Assembly: GCA_002454975.1 (NCBI GenBank)
Contig: DKJZ01000070.1
Coordinates: 1 to 35,016, forward strand
Source: Hylemonella sp. UBA6679
GTDB taxonomy: Bacteria > Pseudomonadota > Gammaproteobacteria > Burkholderiales > Burkholderiaceae_C
Length of the DNA: 35,016 nucleotides
Reading direction: 5' to 3'
Shown: piece by piece, positions 21,936 to 30,194 of the stretch
Layout of the letters: each line of letters starts with the position of its first letter
Numbering within the stretch: position 1 is the stretch's first letter
Notes under the pieces: model-generated
What the model was told of the DNA's origin: nothing
The model's input: only the letters and a program-made list of their open reading frames with translations
Databases searched by the model: none
Position numbers and translations under genes: made by a program

Positions 21936-24559
21936 GAGAGTTTCTTGAGTTGGTAGAGCGCATCGAGCGCTTCGCGCGGGCTCAAAGCGTCGGGGTCGAT
22001 GGCGGCCAAAGCGGCCTCAAGTCGGCTGTGTTCGGGTTCGGGAACGCTGGGCGGTGGGGCAAACAAATCCACCTGGGCCTGGGCATGCTCGGCTTGGGTT
22101 TCCAGGGTTTGCAAAACATGCCGCGCATGGTTGAGCACACCAGTTGGCATGCCCGCCAAGCGCGCCACTTGCACGCCGTAACTTTTGCTGGCGGGTCCTG
22201 CTTGCAGCTCGTGCAAAAACACAATGTCGTGGCCAGATTCGGTGGCGCTCACATGCATGTTCACCGCAGCGTGGTGGGTTTTGGGAAACTCGGTGAGCTC
22301 AAAGTAATGCGTCGCAAACAGGGTGAATGCCTGGGTCTTGTCGTGCAGGTGGGTGGCAATGGCGCTGGCCAAAGCCAGGCCGTCAAAGGTGGAGGTGCCA
22401 CGTCCGATTTCATCCATGAGCACCAGCGCGTTGGGCGTGGCAGCGTTCAGAATTTGCGCGCCTTCGGTCATCTCCATCATGAAGGTGGACTGCGCGTTGG
22501 CCAGGTCGTCGGCCGCACCAATGCGGGTGTAGATGGCATCGATGGGCCCCAAGCGGCAGCTTTGCGCGGGCACATAGCTGCCCATGGCTGCCAGCAGGGT
22601 GATCAAGGCCACCTGGCGCATGTAGGTGGATTTGCCGCCCATGTTGGGGCCGGTGATGATTTGCATGCGCGCCTTCACGCCCAAGTGCGCGTCGTTCGCA
22701 ATGAAGCTGCCGCGGTTGGTTTCATTCAGCCGCGCTTCAACCACCGGGTGACGGCCCTGGGTGATTTCAATGCAAGGCACCGAGGTGAACTGGGGCTCGC
22801 ACCAATGCAAAGTGAGCGACCTCTCGGCCAGGGTGCACAGCACATCGAGCGAGGCCAGGGCGCGGGCCACACGGCTGAGCGCTGGCACAAAGCCTTGCAG
22901 CTCGTCGAGCACTTGCTCAAACAAAAACTTCTCTCGGCTCAAAGCGCGTTCTTGGGCGCTGAGGGCTTTGTCTTCAAAGGCTTTGAGCTCGGGGGTGATG
23001 AAGCGCTCAGCGTTTTTAAGGGTTTGGCGACGGCGGTAGTCGTCCGGCACTTTGTCGGCCTGGCCGGTGCTGACTTCGATGTAAAAGCCATGCACTTTGT
23101 TGAACTGCACCCGCAGGTTGGCAATGCCGCTGCGGGCTTTTTCACGGGTTTCGAGGTCGAGCAAAAAGCCGTCGCAGTTGGTTTGGATGGCGCGCAACTC
23201 ATCGAGCTCGGCATCAAAGCCGCTGGCAATCACGCCACCATCGCGCACCATGGCAGCAGGTTCGGGGGCGATGGCGCGGGCAATGAATGCTGCGCAGCCA
23301 GGGGGCGGCACCAACGCTTGAGAAATTTGAGCCAAATAGCCGTCTAGCCCTTGAAAAGATTGAACTAGTTGCTCTGCTTTTTGTAGCGTGAGTTGCAAGG
23401 CCACCAGCTCGCGAGGTCGCACCTGGCGCAGGGCTGTGCGCGCGCTGATGCGCTCAACATCGCTGCAGCCTTTGAGTTGTGCGCGCAGGCTTTGCCACAG
23501 GCCCGTGCGCAAAGCGCCAATGGCTTGCAGACGCGCTTGGGGCACTGCGCGGTCGCGTGGCGGCTCCAGCATCCAGGTTTTGAGCAGGCGGCTGCCCATG
23601 CCGGTCATGCAGGTGTCGAGCAAAGACAAGAGCGTGGGCGAGTCTTCGCCGCGCAGGGTTTGGGTGAGCTCCAGGTTGCGCCGGGTGGCCGGCGGCAGGT
23701 CGATGAGTTCGTCGCGCTTTTGCACCCGCAAGCTGTGGATGTGCGTGAGGCTGCGGCCCTGGGTGTGCTCAGCGTAGTGCACCAGGGCGCCGGCAGCGGC
23801 TTGGGCATGCACCAGGTCTTGTGCGCCCCAGGCGCTCAGGCTGGCACTCGAGAGCAAGCCCAGCAAGGTGCGCTCGCCCAAGGCGGTGTCAAACTGCCAC
23901 TCGGGTCGCAGGCTCAAAGACAGGCCCAAGCGGTCGCGCAGGGCCTGCAGGCCATGCTCTGCCGCAGGGCTCACGCCGGCGCTGTAAATCAGCTCACCGG
24001 GTTGGATGCGGGCAATCCAGTCGTGCAGCTCGTCGCTGGCGCATTCGGCCAGGCGCAACTCGCCTTGGGTCACGCTCAACCAAGCCAGGCCGCAGCGTTG
24101 GCGCAGCCCTATGTGCACGGCCAGCAGCAGCGATTCGGTCTTGTCGCTCAGCAGGGCGGCATCGGTCAAGGTGCCGGGCGTGACCACCCGCACCACTTTG
24201 CGCTCAACGGGGCCTTTGCTGGCGCCCACATCACCCACCTGCTCGCAAATGGCCACCGATTCGCCCAGCTTGATGAGGCGGGCGAGGTAAGTTTCGACCG
24301 CATGAAAGGGCACCCCTGCCATGACCACAGGCCGACCTGCGCTTTGCCCCCGCTGGGTCAGGGTGATGTCGAGCAAGCGGGCCGCGCGCTCGGCGTCGTC
24401 AAAAAACAACTCGTAAAAATCGCCCATTCGGTAAAAAACCATCGTCCCTGGGAACTCGGTCTTGATGCCGAGGTACTGCTGCATCATCGGCGTGTGGGCC
24501 GCCTGGGAAAGCTCGCCAGAAGAGGGTTTGTCAGAGGCAGTCAAGGGCAGGTCGGGCAT
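21932..24559 (-). CDS. mutS: DNA mismatch repair protein MutS
   Basis: The 875-residue protein includes the mismatch-binding GDFYELF (Phe48 and Glu50 of the FxE motif), connector and lever domains, and the ATPase Walker A GPNMGGKST at 637-645. DEIGRGTSTFDG and a C-terminal helix-turn-helix region (YGVQVARLAGMP) follow. MutS binds mismatches and recruits MutL. In the middle (plus coordinates about 23310-23395) the coding sequence includes unusual codons for this gene (CTA, TCT, GGG) within the lever region; the protein length there looks normal. The stop overlaps the downstream hydrolase start by four bases. Confidence 0.98.
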   Translation of the reverse strand: MPDLPLTASDKPSSGELSQAAHTPMMQQYLGIKTEFPGTMVFYRMGDFYELFFDDAERAARLLDITLTQRGQSAGRPVVMAGVPFHAVETYLARLIKLGESVAICEQVGDVGASKGPVERKVVRVVTPGTLTDAALLSDKTESLLLAVHIGLRQRCGLAWLSVTQGELRLAECASDELHDWIARIQPGELIYSAGVSPAAEHGLQALRDRLGLSLSLRPEWQFDTALGERTLLGLLSSASLSAWGAQDLVHAQAAAGALVHYAEHTQGRSLTHIHSLRVQKRDELIDLPPATRRNLELTQTLRGEDSPTLLSLLDTCMTGMGSRLLKTWMLEPPRDRAVPQARLQAIGALRTGLWQSLRAQLKGCSDVERISARTALRQVRPRELVALQLTLQKAEQLVQSFQGLDGYLAQISQALVPPPGCAAFIARAIAPEPAAMVRDGGVIASGFDAELDELRAIQTNCDGFLLDLETREKARSGIANLRVQFNKVHGFYIEVSTGQADKVPDDYRRRQTLKNAERFITPELKAFEDKALSAQERALSREKFLFEQVLDELQGFVPALSRVARALASLDVLCTLAERSLTLHWCEPQFTSVPCIEITQGRHPVVEARLNETNRGSFIANDAHLGVKARMQIITGPNMGGKSTYMRQVALITLLAAMGSYVPAQSCRLGPIDAIYTRIGAADDLANAQSTFMMEMTEGAQILNAATPNALVLMDEIGRGTSTFDGLALASAIATHLHDKTQAFTLFATHYFELTEFPKTHHAAVNMHVSATESGHDIVFLHELQAGPASKSYGVQVARLAGMPTGVLNHARHVLQTLETQAEHAQAQVDLFAPPPSVPEPEHSRLEAALAAIDPDALSPREALDALYQLKKLS
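23330..23391 (-). repeat. Possible degenerate dispersed-repeat fragment inside mutS
   Basis: On the minus strand the segment begins TCACGCTACAAAAA, contains GCAACTAGTTC, and ends CAAGGGCTAGACGGCTAT. The first 14 bases are identical to 6208-6221 on the plus strand. The segment is AT-richer than the surroundings and uses rarer codons. It resembles recalled Comamonadaceae repeats with GCTACAAAAA and CAAGGGCTAGAGGC ends. Confidence 0.35.
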
Positions 24560-24862
24560 GTGGGCACGTGCGTGTTCAGGGGCGAGCGCCAGCTAAGGGC
24601 GTGTGTGATGGTTGCCAAAGAAGGCAAGGCACAGGCTGGACGCAGAGGGCATGTCATGGGCGTGATTGTCCTTGCTTGCGGGGCCATGCTTGCAGACGAT
24701 TTGAAAAAAAGGGTGCTTGTACGCAGGCTTCTGGTACAGACGTACGGGTAACACTATAGTAGAAATCAATCATAAGACGCAGTTCGTTTGTCTTGCCTTG
24801 CATAAAATTTAAACCCTAAATATGGCGTCTTTCGTCAGTTGCCAACGTTCAAAGGGGTGGGT
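24560..24862. other. Intergenic region between mutS and the small membrane protein gene
   Basis: This 303-base divergent gap holds no convincing gene. Its right part is AT-rich. TATAGT at 24755-24760 is a fair -10, but I find no good -35 on either strand. AAGACGC (24774-24780) and GCGTCTT (24825-24831) form a long-range inverted repeat around ATAAAATTTAAACCCTAAATAT. It probably carries the promoters for mutS and the zinc-ribbon protein. Confidence 0.4.
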
Positions 24863-25291
24863 ATGGCGCAGCTCAAATCGGCTCAAGCAGGTGGCCAGAC
24901 CACGCAAAAAGTCCTCTCGGTGTTGCTGGTGGTGTTTTTACTCTCGGTGCTCACAGGCGTGGCGCCCGTGCCCCAGGTGCATGTGGTCAAAACGGTGGTG
25001 ATCACCGTGCTGCTCTTGGTGGTGTTTTTGATTTCCATCGCTGGCGAGCAAAGCCACCACAAGCGCATGGAAAAGCAAAACCTGCAAAGTTATGCACAAA
25101 GCCACCCTGGCCACGTCAGCCAAGGCCGGCTGAGTTGCCATGCGTGCAACAGCCCCCACACGGAAGCCCGCCAACTGGCCGGGGTCGACAACTACAAAGC
25201 TCAGATGTGTAAAAACTGCGGCAACGTGCTGTTTTACACGCCAGCTGCATCTCGCGAAAGTGCATTGGCTGCGCCTTTAAGCCGCACCTGA
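24863..25291 (+). CDS. Small two-TM membrane protein with C-terminal zinc ribbon
   Basis: The 142-residue protein has two hydrophobic helices (about 17-34 and 41-60), a basic stretch (HHKRMEKQ), and a C-terminal CxxC...CxxC unit: Cys92-x2-Cys95 and Cys116-x2-Cys119 in CHAC and CKNCG. The four cysteines should bind one zinc. I do not recognise a named family; it looks like a membrane-anchored zinc ribbon facing the cytoplasm. ATG 24863 is preferred over a TTG at 24839 because AAAGGGG precedes it. The last 58 bases lie antisense to the convergent CDF exporter gene, which is a metal transporter, a suggestive neighbour. Confidence 0.75.
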   Translation: MAQLKSAQAGGQTTQKVLSVLLVVFLLSVLTGVAPVPQVHVVKTVVITVLLLVVFLISIAGEQSHHKRMEKQNLQSYAQSHPGHVSQGRLSCHACNSPHTEARQLAGVDNYKAQMCKNCGNVLFYTPAASRESALAAPLSRT

Positions 25292-26214
25292 GTGATCTCT
25301 TCAACTGGGTCCACATGCGTCATGACATCGAGCACAGGGTGCTCTTGCATGACCAGCTCCCGGGCCAGCTTGGCAATGTCGTGGCCTTGCGCCACGGTCA
25401 ATTGACCATCAACGTCCAGATGTACGTCCACCAAAATCATGTCGCCGGTTTTGCGGGTGCGCAAGTCATGGATGCTTTGCACCCCCGGTACTGAACGCAA
25501 AGTACGGCTGATGCCCTCGGTGTGCTCCACCGAGGCAGCACGGTCGGTGAGGTCGTGCAGGGCGTCCCACACAAAACCCCAGCCCATTTTTGCCACCATC
25601 ACGCCCACGCCAGTGGCTGCCAGCGGGTCCAGCAAGGGGTAGCCCAACATATTGCCGCCAATGCCCACCAGCACCAACAGCGACGATGCCGCATCAGACC
25701 TGGCGTGCCAGGCGTTGGCCACCAGCAGGCTTGAACGCACGGCTTGCCCCACCTTGAGCATGTAACGAAACAGCCCCTCTTTGGCCAGCAAAGACGCTGC
25801 CGCCACCCACAGGGCCAAGCTGCTCACCACAGCAATGTTGTCCGGGTCTTGCAGCCGGTGCGCGGCGCTCCACACCATGCCAACACCGACGGCCAAAAGA
25901 ATGAGGCCCAGCACCAAGGAGGCTGCGTTTTCATAGCGCTGGTGGCCGTAGTGGTGGTCCAGGTCGGCCTCTTTGCGGCTGTGGCGCAGAGCCAACAGCA
26001 CCACAAAGTCAGACGCCAGGTCCGACAGGGAGTGGATGCCATCGGCCACCAAGGCCTGTGAGCCGGCCCACAGCCCTGATGCCACTTGCAGCGTTGACAG
26101 CACCACATTGACCGCCACGCTCACCCAGGTGCTGGTCCGCGCGGCAGCCTCGCGTTCAGGTTGCAGGCGGTCCTCGTCAAAAGATTTGAGCTCGTCTGGG
26201 GTTGGTGTGGTCAT
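25234..26214 (-). CDS. Cation diffusion facilitator (divalent metal exporter)
   Basis: The 326-residue CDF-family protein has six TM segments and a C-terminal cytoplasmic domain. Metal-site motifs are HSLSD in TM2 (His61, Asp65) and HARSD in TM5 (His170, Asp174), an HxxxD/HxxxD pattern often linked to zinc-type transport. KEADLDHHYGHQRYE is the cytoplasmic loop between TM2 and TM3. The C-terminal domain shows DMILVDVHLDVDGQLT and HPVLDVMTHVDP. It probably exports Zn, Fe, Co or Mn using the proton gradient. The metal cannot be fixed by reading alone. The 3' end overlaps the zinc-ribbon gene by 58 bases. Confidence 0.93.
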   Translation of the reverse strand: MTTPTPDELKSFDEDRLQPEREAAARTSTWVSVAVNVVLSTLQVASGLWAGSQALVADGIHSLSDLASDFVVLLALRHSRKEADLDHHYGHQRYENAASLVLGLILLAVGVGMVWSAAHRLQDPDNIAVVSSLALWVAAASLLAKEGLFRYMLKVGQAVRSSLLVANAWHARSDAASSLLVLVGIGGNMLGYPLLDPLAATGVGVMVAKMGWGFVWDALHDLTDRAASVEHTEGISRTLRSVPGVQSIHDLRTRKTGDMILVDVHLDVDGQLTVAQGHDIAKLARELVMQEHPVLDVMTHVDPVEEITQVRLKGAANALSRDAAGV

Positions 26215-26294
26215 GCGCAGAGCTTAACGGCAGCCCCGTGCCCAAGCCACGGCATGACATCAAGGAACAAGGTGCTTGAGTTTATTTAAAAACT

Positions 26295-26332
26295 ATTGAA
26301 CAATCCGTTCGGATTAAAATCATTAAACAATC
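26295..26332. promoter_or_regulatory. Candidate regulatory site: palindrome between direct repeats
   Basis: AATCCG-TT-CGGATT (26302-26315) is a perfect 6-bp-arm inverted repeat. It is overlapped and flanked by ATTGAACAATC (26295-26305) and ATTAAACAATC (26322-26332), 27 bases apart. The region is AT-rich compared with the window and lies 76-113 bases upstream of the EAL gene. It could be an operator or promoter element; no -10/-35 pair is convincing. Confidence 0.35.
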
Positions 26333-26407
26333 TGTGCTGGGCCTTGACTTGTTTGTTGGCGTTCCGGCCTCTTAGCTTGTTGGCCTCAACCTTAGCCTCA
26401 CCTCTGC

Positions 26408-27817
26408 ATGTTGCTTTTTTCATCTCTACGCCGCTACTGGCAGGGCCGTCTCAAGCCCCGGCAGCAGTCTGGTGCGCCTGCCGCACAGGCCCGAGGTGAT
26501 GTTGAGGTGCTGGGCAAGTTGCCCGACAAGCACGACGTGATGGCCTTGATCAACGAGATCTTGGGCGCCACGTTCACCAGCCATGGCCATGGTTTGGGGG
26601 TGATGTTGGTGGCCGTGCTCAACCACCAACAGGTGCGCCTGACCTACGGGCAGCGACAAGCCGAGGCGCTCATGGCCTTGGTGGCCCAGCGGCTGGAACA
26701 AACCCTGGGGCGTGTCTCGTCGTTGCACGCGTTGGATGCGCGTTTGGGCCCCTCTGAATTTTTGGTGCTGTCGCACGACGCGCACGATGCCTGCGCGCAG
26801 CGCGAGCTCGCTGACCTGTTGGTTGAAGCCCTCAACCAGTCTTACAAAGTTGCAGCGTCGGTGGTGAACGTGAGTGTGGCCATCGGCATGGCGCCTGCGC
26901 AGCACAGTTACCGCGACGCGCAGGACGTGTTTCAGTGCGCTGACATTGCTTTGCAACAGGCCATGCAGCGCGGTCGCGCCAGCTTGGTGGTGTTTGAGCA
27001 CCACATGCGCAGCAGCCTCATGGAGCGACAAATTCTGGAAAATGAGCTCATCACCGCGCTCAACCACGAGCAGCTCGAGTTGGTGTTTCAGCCCATTGTG
27101 GCCACGCAAACCAGCAGCTTGGTGGGCTTTGAGGCCTTGGTCCGTTGGAACCACCCCTTGCGTGGACGCTTACAGCCCGGCGACTTCATTCGCACCGCTG
27201 AAGATGCGGCCTTGGTTTGCCGGGTCGACCTCGAGGTCTTGCGCTTGGCCATGCGTGCCATGTCAGACTGGATGCAGGCCGGGATGTGGCAAAGCGCTTG
27301 GTTTCTAAGCGTGAACCTCTCGGCGCAGCATTTCAACCAAAGTGGTTTTGCCCAGCGGCTGGCAGCCATGCAACGAGAACACGGCATAGCTTGCGACAAC
27401 CTGCGCCTGGAGATCACCGAGTCGGCCATGCTCCAGCACATTGATGTGGCCAGGCACGAGCTCACGTTGCTGCGCGAGGCGGGCTACCAAATTTACATGG
27501 ACGATTTCGGCACGGGCTACTCGTCTTTCGGTCAGCTGCGCGACCTGCCTTTCACGGCCTTGAAAATTGACAAGTCCTTCATCGATCCGGTGGTGAGCCG
27601 GTTTGACCGCCAAGCCATGGTGGCCTTCATGGTGCAAATGGCGCACAAGCTTGGCATCAAGGTGGTGGCTGAGGGTGTGGAAACCGTTGAGCAGTTTTTG
27701 CTGCTCAAAGACATCAACTGCGAATACGCACAAGGCCACTTCATCAGCCCGGCCTTGAACCAGCGCGCTGCCACCGAATGGATCAGCCAGGCAGGGCAGG
27801 GGCCCTTGCCGGCCTAG
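26408..27817 (+). CDS. c-di-GMP phosphodiesterase candidate: degenerate GGDEF plus intact EAL
   Basis: The 469-residue protein has a GGDEF-like domain (about 40-200) in which the active-site loop reads LGPSEF (113-118) instead of GGDEF, so it should not make c-di-GMP. The EAL domain (about 210-460) keeps the catalytic set: EAL at 242-244, Asn303 in SVNLSA, Glu335 in EITES, Asp365-Asp366 in DDFGTG, Lys386 in LKIDKSF, Glu422 in AEGVE and Gln442. It therefore probably hydrolyses c-di-GMP to pGpG, with the degenerate GGDEF possibly acting as a GTP or protein-interaction sensor. No TM helix is clear. The ATG at 26408 has no strong ribosome site. A PAS-GGDEF-EAL gene follows after 142 bases. Confidence 0.9.
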   Translation: MLLFSSLRRYWQGRLKPRQQSGAPAAQARGDVEVLGKLPDKHDVMALINEILGATFTSHGHGLGVMLVAVLNHQQVRLTYGQRQAEALMALVAQRLEQTLGRVSSLHALDARLGPSEFLVLSHDAHDACAQRELADLLVEALNQSYKVAASVVNVSVAIGMAPAQHSYRDAQDVFQCADIALQQAMQRGRASLVVFEHHMRSSLMERQILENELITALNHEQLELVFQPIVATQTSSLVGFEALVRWNHPLRGRLQPGDFIRTAEDAALVCRVDLEVLRLAMRAMSDWMQAGMWQSAWFLSVNLSAQHFNQSGFAQRLAAMQREHGIACDNLRLEITESAMLQHIDVARHELTLLREAGYQIYMDDFGTGYSSFGQLRDLPFTALKIDKSFIDPVVSRFDRQAMVAFMVQMAHKLGIKVVAEGVETVEQFLLLKDINCEYAQGHFISPALNQRAATEWISQAGQGPLPA

Positions 27818-27959
27818 TTGTTTTTATCGTTTTTAGCATCTACATCCGCATCTGCATCTGGGTTTCGATATCGGGTGTCAAAACGAGTTAGAAAAACTAT
27901 CACACGACGACCTCACAAGCCCTATATTGGCAGCCCCTGCCACACCAACTTGACCGCTT

Positions 27960-30167
27960 GTGAGTTTGACGCTTTCCTCTGACGTGCATGACGACATGCA
28001 GCACCTCAAAGCTTCTTTGGAGCGGTGGGTCGGGCGCATTCAGAGCGAAGACTTGCCCGCTGACGACAACAACCTCGTGCGCGCAGCGTTCGTCGACAGC
28101 CCCATTGCCATGAGCATGTCGAGCCTGGAGACAGGCAAACTCCTCAAGGTCAACGACGAGTGGCTGCGCTTGACGGGCTACACCTTGCCCGAGGTCATCG
28201 GCTCGCATGTGATGGATCTGGGTTTGTGGCCCGATGCGGCCACGCGCCAAAACGCGTTGGAGAAAATTTTTCGCACCCACCGCCTGCACGACCTGGAGAT
28301 GACGCTGCGCTTCAAAGATGGCGTGCCTCGGTCCATCCGCTGGAGCGGTAGCCTGATTTTCATCAACGGCGCGCAGCACCTGCTGGTCAGCTTGCAAGAT
28401 GTGTCCAAAGAAAAAGCGGTGTCGCAAGCTTTGAGTGACAAGCTCGATTTCATTCAGCGCATCACCGCACGCATGCCCGACATGCTGTTCCAAATGCTGC
28501 GCAAGCCCGACGGCACCTTGAGTTTTCCTTATGCCAGCCCAGCCATTCAAAGCCTCTTTGGCATGAAAGCTGAGCAGGTGTATGCCAGTGCTGCACCCAT
28601 GTTCGAGCTGGTGCACCCCGATGATTTGCCAGACCTGAAACAATCCATGCGCGACGCAGCCCAAAACGGCGCTGTTTGGCGGCATGAGTTCAGGCTCAAC
28701 AACCGCGACGGCTCCATCCGCTGGTTGCTGGGCAATGCCTCGGTGTACATCGAGACCAATGGCAATGTGCAAACCTACGGCGCCTTGACCGATGTGACCG
28801 CGCGCAAAATCGCAGAGGAAGCCAACCAGCGCTTGGCGTTTTTTGACGCACTGACCAACCTCCCCAACCGTCGCTTGCTCATGGACCGGTTGCGCCAAGC
28901 GCAAATCAGCGGTGCGCGCACCTTGCGCTATGGCGCCTTGATGTTCCTGGACTTGGACCACTTCAAAGACATCAACGACAGCTTGGGCCACGACGTGGGC
29001 GACGAGCTGCTGGTGCAGGTGGCAGAACGGTTGGCCGCCACCGTGCGTGAAGGTGACACCGCCGCGCGCTTTGGTGGCGACGAGTTTGTGGTGGTCATTG
29101 AAAACCTCAGTGACCAAGAGGGCGCTGCTGTTTACCAAGCGGAGCAGGTGGCCTTGAAAATTCTGGCCAGCCTCAACGAGCCCTATGAGCTTTCGGGCAA
29201 ACGCCACTTCAGCACGCCCAGCATGGGCATCACCTTGTTTCAAGGCCTCAAGCTCTCGGCCGAAGACTTGCTCAAACATGCCGATGTGGCGCTTTACCAG
29301 GCCAAGTTTGCCGGGCGCAACACCTTGCGCTTTTTCGACCAACTCATGCAAGACGCGGTGGTGGCCCGAGCCGCCATGAACCAAGACATCAGCCGCGCCT
29401 TGGCGCTCGACGAACTCACCCTGTATTATCAACCGGTGGTCGATGCAGACAAAAACGTGGTGAGCTACGAGGCCTACCTGCGCTGGAACCACCCGGTGCG
29501 CGGATGCTTGAACCCGGGTGAATTTCTCGACATGAACCAGTCTTCGCCCTTGGTGCTGGCCGTCAACGATTGGGCGCTCACCCAAGCTTGCCGCCAACTC
29601 GGCCATTGGGCGGGTGATGAGCGTACGCGCCACCTGGGCGTGTCCGTCAACATCAGTGCGCGCTCTTTGTCTCAACCTGAATTTGCCACCCAGGTGCTGC
29701 GCATCTTGAACGAGACCGGGGCGGACCCGCACCGCTTGACCTTGGAGTTCAAAGAAACCCTGCCGGGTGACATTGACGCCTTGGTCAGAAAAATGCGCAT
29801 CTTGCGTGAGATTGGCGTGCGGTTTGCCTTAGATGATTTTGGCGCGGGCTTTTCATCGCTGGGCTTGCTCAAACGCCTGCCCTTGGCGCAGCTCAAAATC
29901 AGCCGCAGTTTCGTGCGCGACGCCAACAACAGCCCCGACGATGCGGCCATGGTGCGCACCCTCTTGTCTTTGGCCCAACACATGGACTTTGTGGCGGTGG
30001 CCGAAGGCGTGGAAAACTTCGCCCAATACGACTTTTTGCACCACAACGGCTGCCTGCTGTTTCAAGGCTATTTGTTTGGTTACCCCGAACCCCTGAGCCA
30101 CTGGGGGCTGGAAGAGACCCCCAGCTTGCACAACGCCTTGCCCCAATTGAGCGCTGAACTTGCCTGA
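27960..30167 (+). CDS. PAS-PAS-GGDEF-EAL protein (diguanylate cyclase candidate)
   Basis: This roughly 735-residue protein has two PAS domains (about 35-155 and 160-280), a GGDEF domain with GGDEF at 372-376, and an EAL domain. An inhibitory I-site RxxD at 363-366 (REGD) is present, so the cyclase half looks competent and feedback-controlled. The EAL domain is altered: the signature reads EAYLRW (504-506), DFGAGFSS replaces DFGTGYSS, and LKISRSF replaces LKIDxSF. Most metal ligands remain, so low or regulated phosphodiesterase activity is possible. There is no obvious TM segment. The GTG at 27960 is the first start; ATG 27996 is an alternative. It complements the preceding gene, in which the GGDEF is degenerate and the EAL intact. 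Confidence 0.9.
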   Translation: MSLTLSSDVHDDMQHLKASLERWVGRIQSEDLPADDNNLVRAAFVDSPIAMSMSSLETGKLLKVNDEWLRLTGYTLPEVIGSHVMDLGLWPDAATRQNALEKIFRTHRLHDLEMTLRFKDGVPRSIRWSGSLIFINGAQHLLVSLQDVSKEKAVSQALSDKLDFIQRITARMPDMLFQMLRKPDGTLSFPYASPAIQSLFGMKAEQVYASAAPMFELVHPDDLPDLKQSMRDAAQNGAVWRHEFRLNNRDGSIRWLLGNASVYIETNGNVQTYGALTDVTARKIAEEANQRLAFFDALTNLPNRRLLMDRLRQAQISGARTLRYGALMFLDLDHFKDINDSLGHDVGDELLVQVAERLAATVREGDTAARFGGDEFVVVIENLSDQEGAAVYQAEQVALKILASLNEPYELSGKRHFSTPSMGITLFQGLKLSAEDLLKHADVALYQAKFAGRNTLRFFDQLMQDAVVARAAMNQDISRALALDELTLYYQPVVDADKNVVSYEAYLRWNHPVRGCLNPGEFLDMNQSSPLVLAVNDWALTQACRQLGHWAGDERTRHLGVSVNISARSLSQPEFATQVLRILNETGADPHRLTLEFKETLPGDIDALVRKMRILREIGVRFALDDFGAGFSSLGLLKRLPLAQLKISRSFVRDANNSPDDAAMVRTLLSLAQHMDFVAVAEGVENFAQYDFLHHNGCLLFQGYLFGYPEPLSHWGLEETPSLHNALPQLSAELA

Positions 30168-30194
30168 GCGGCAAGCACAGCGCAAGCGCCTGGC

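Noticed and set aside
24568..24759. Short Cys-rich plus-strand frame in the mutS upstream gap
   Set aside because: There is no ribosome site, and the CDGCQRR...CHGRDCPCLRGHAC run is not a recognised motif; likely chance.
27818..27959. Hexamer run GCATCT/ACATCC between the two c-di-GMP genes
   Set aside because: Only three or four imperfect units; too short to call a repeat or a CRISPR-like array.
27900..29732. 610-codon minus-strand frame opposite the PAS-GGDEF-EAL gene
   Set aside because: The plus-strand product has intact domain motifs; the minus frame shows no recognisable domain and has the composition of an antisense shadow in high-GC DNA.
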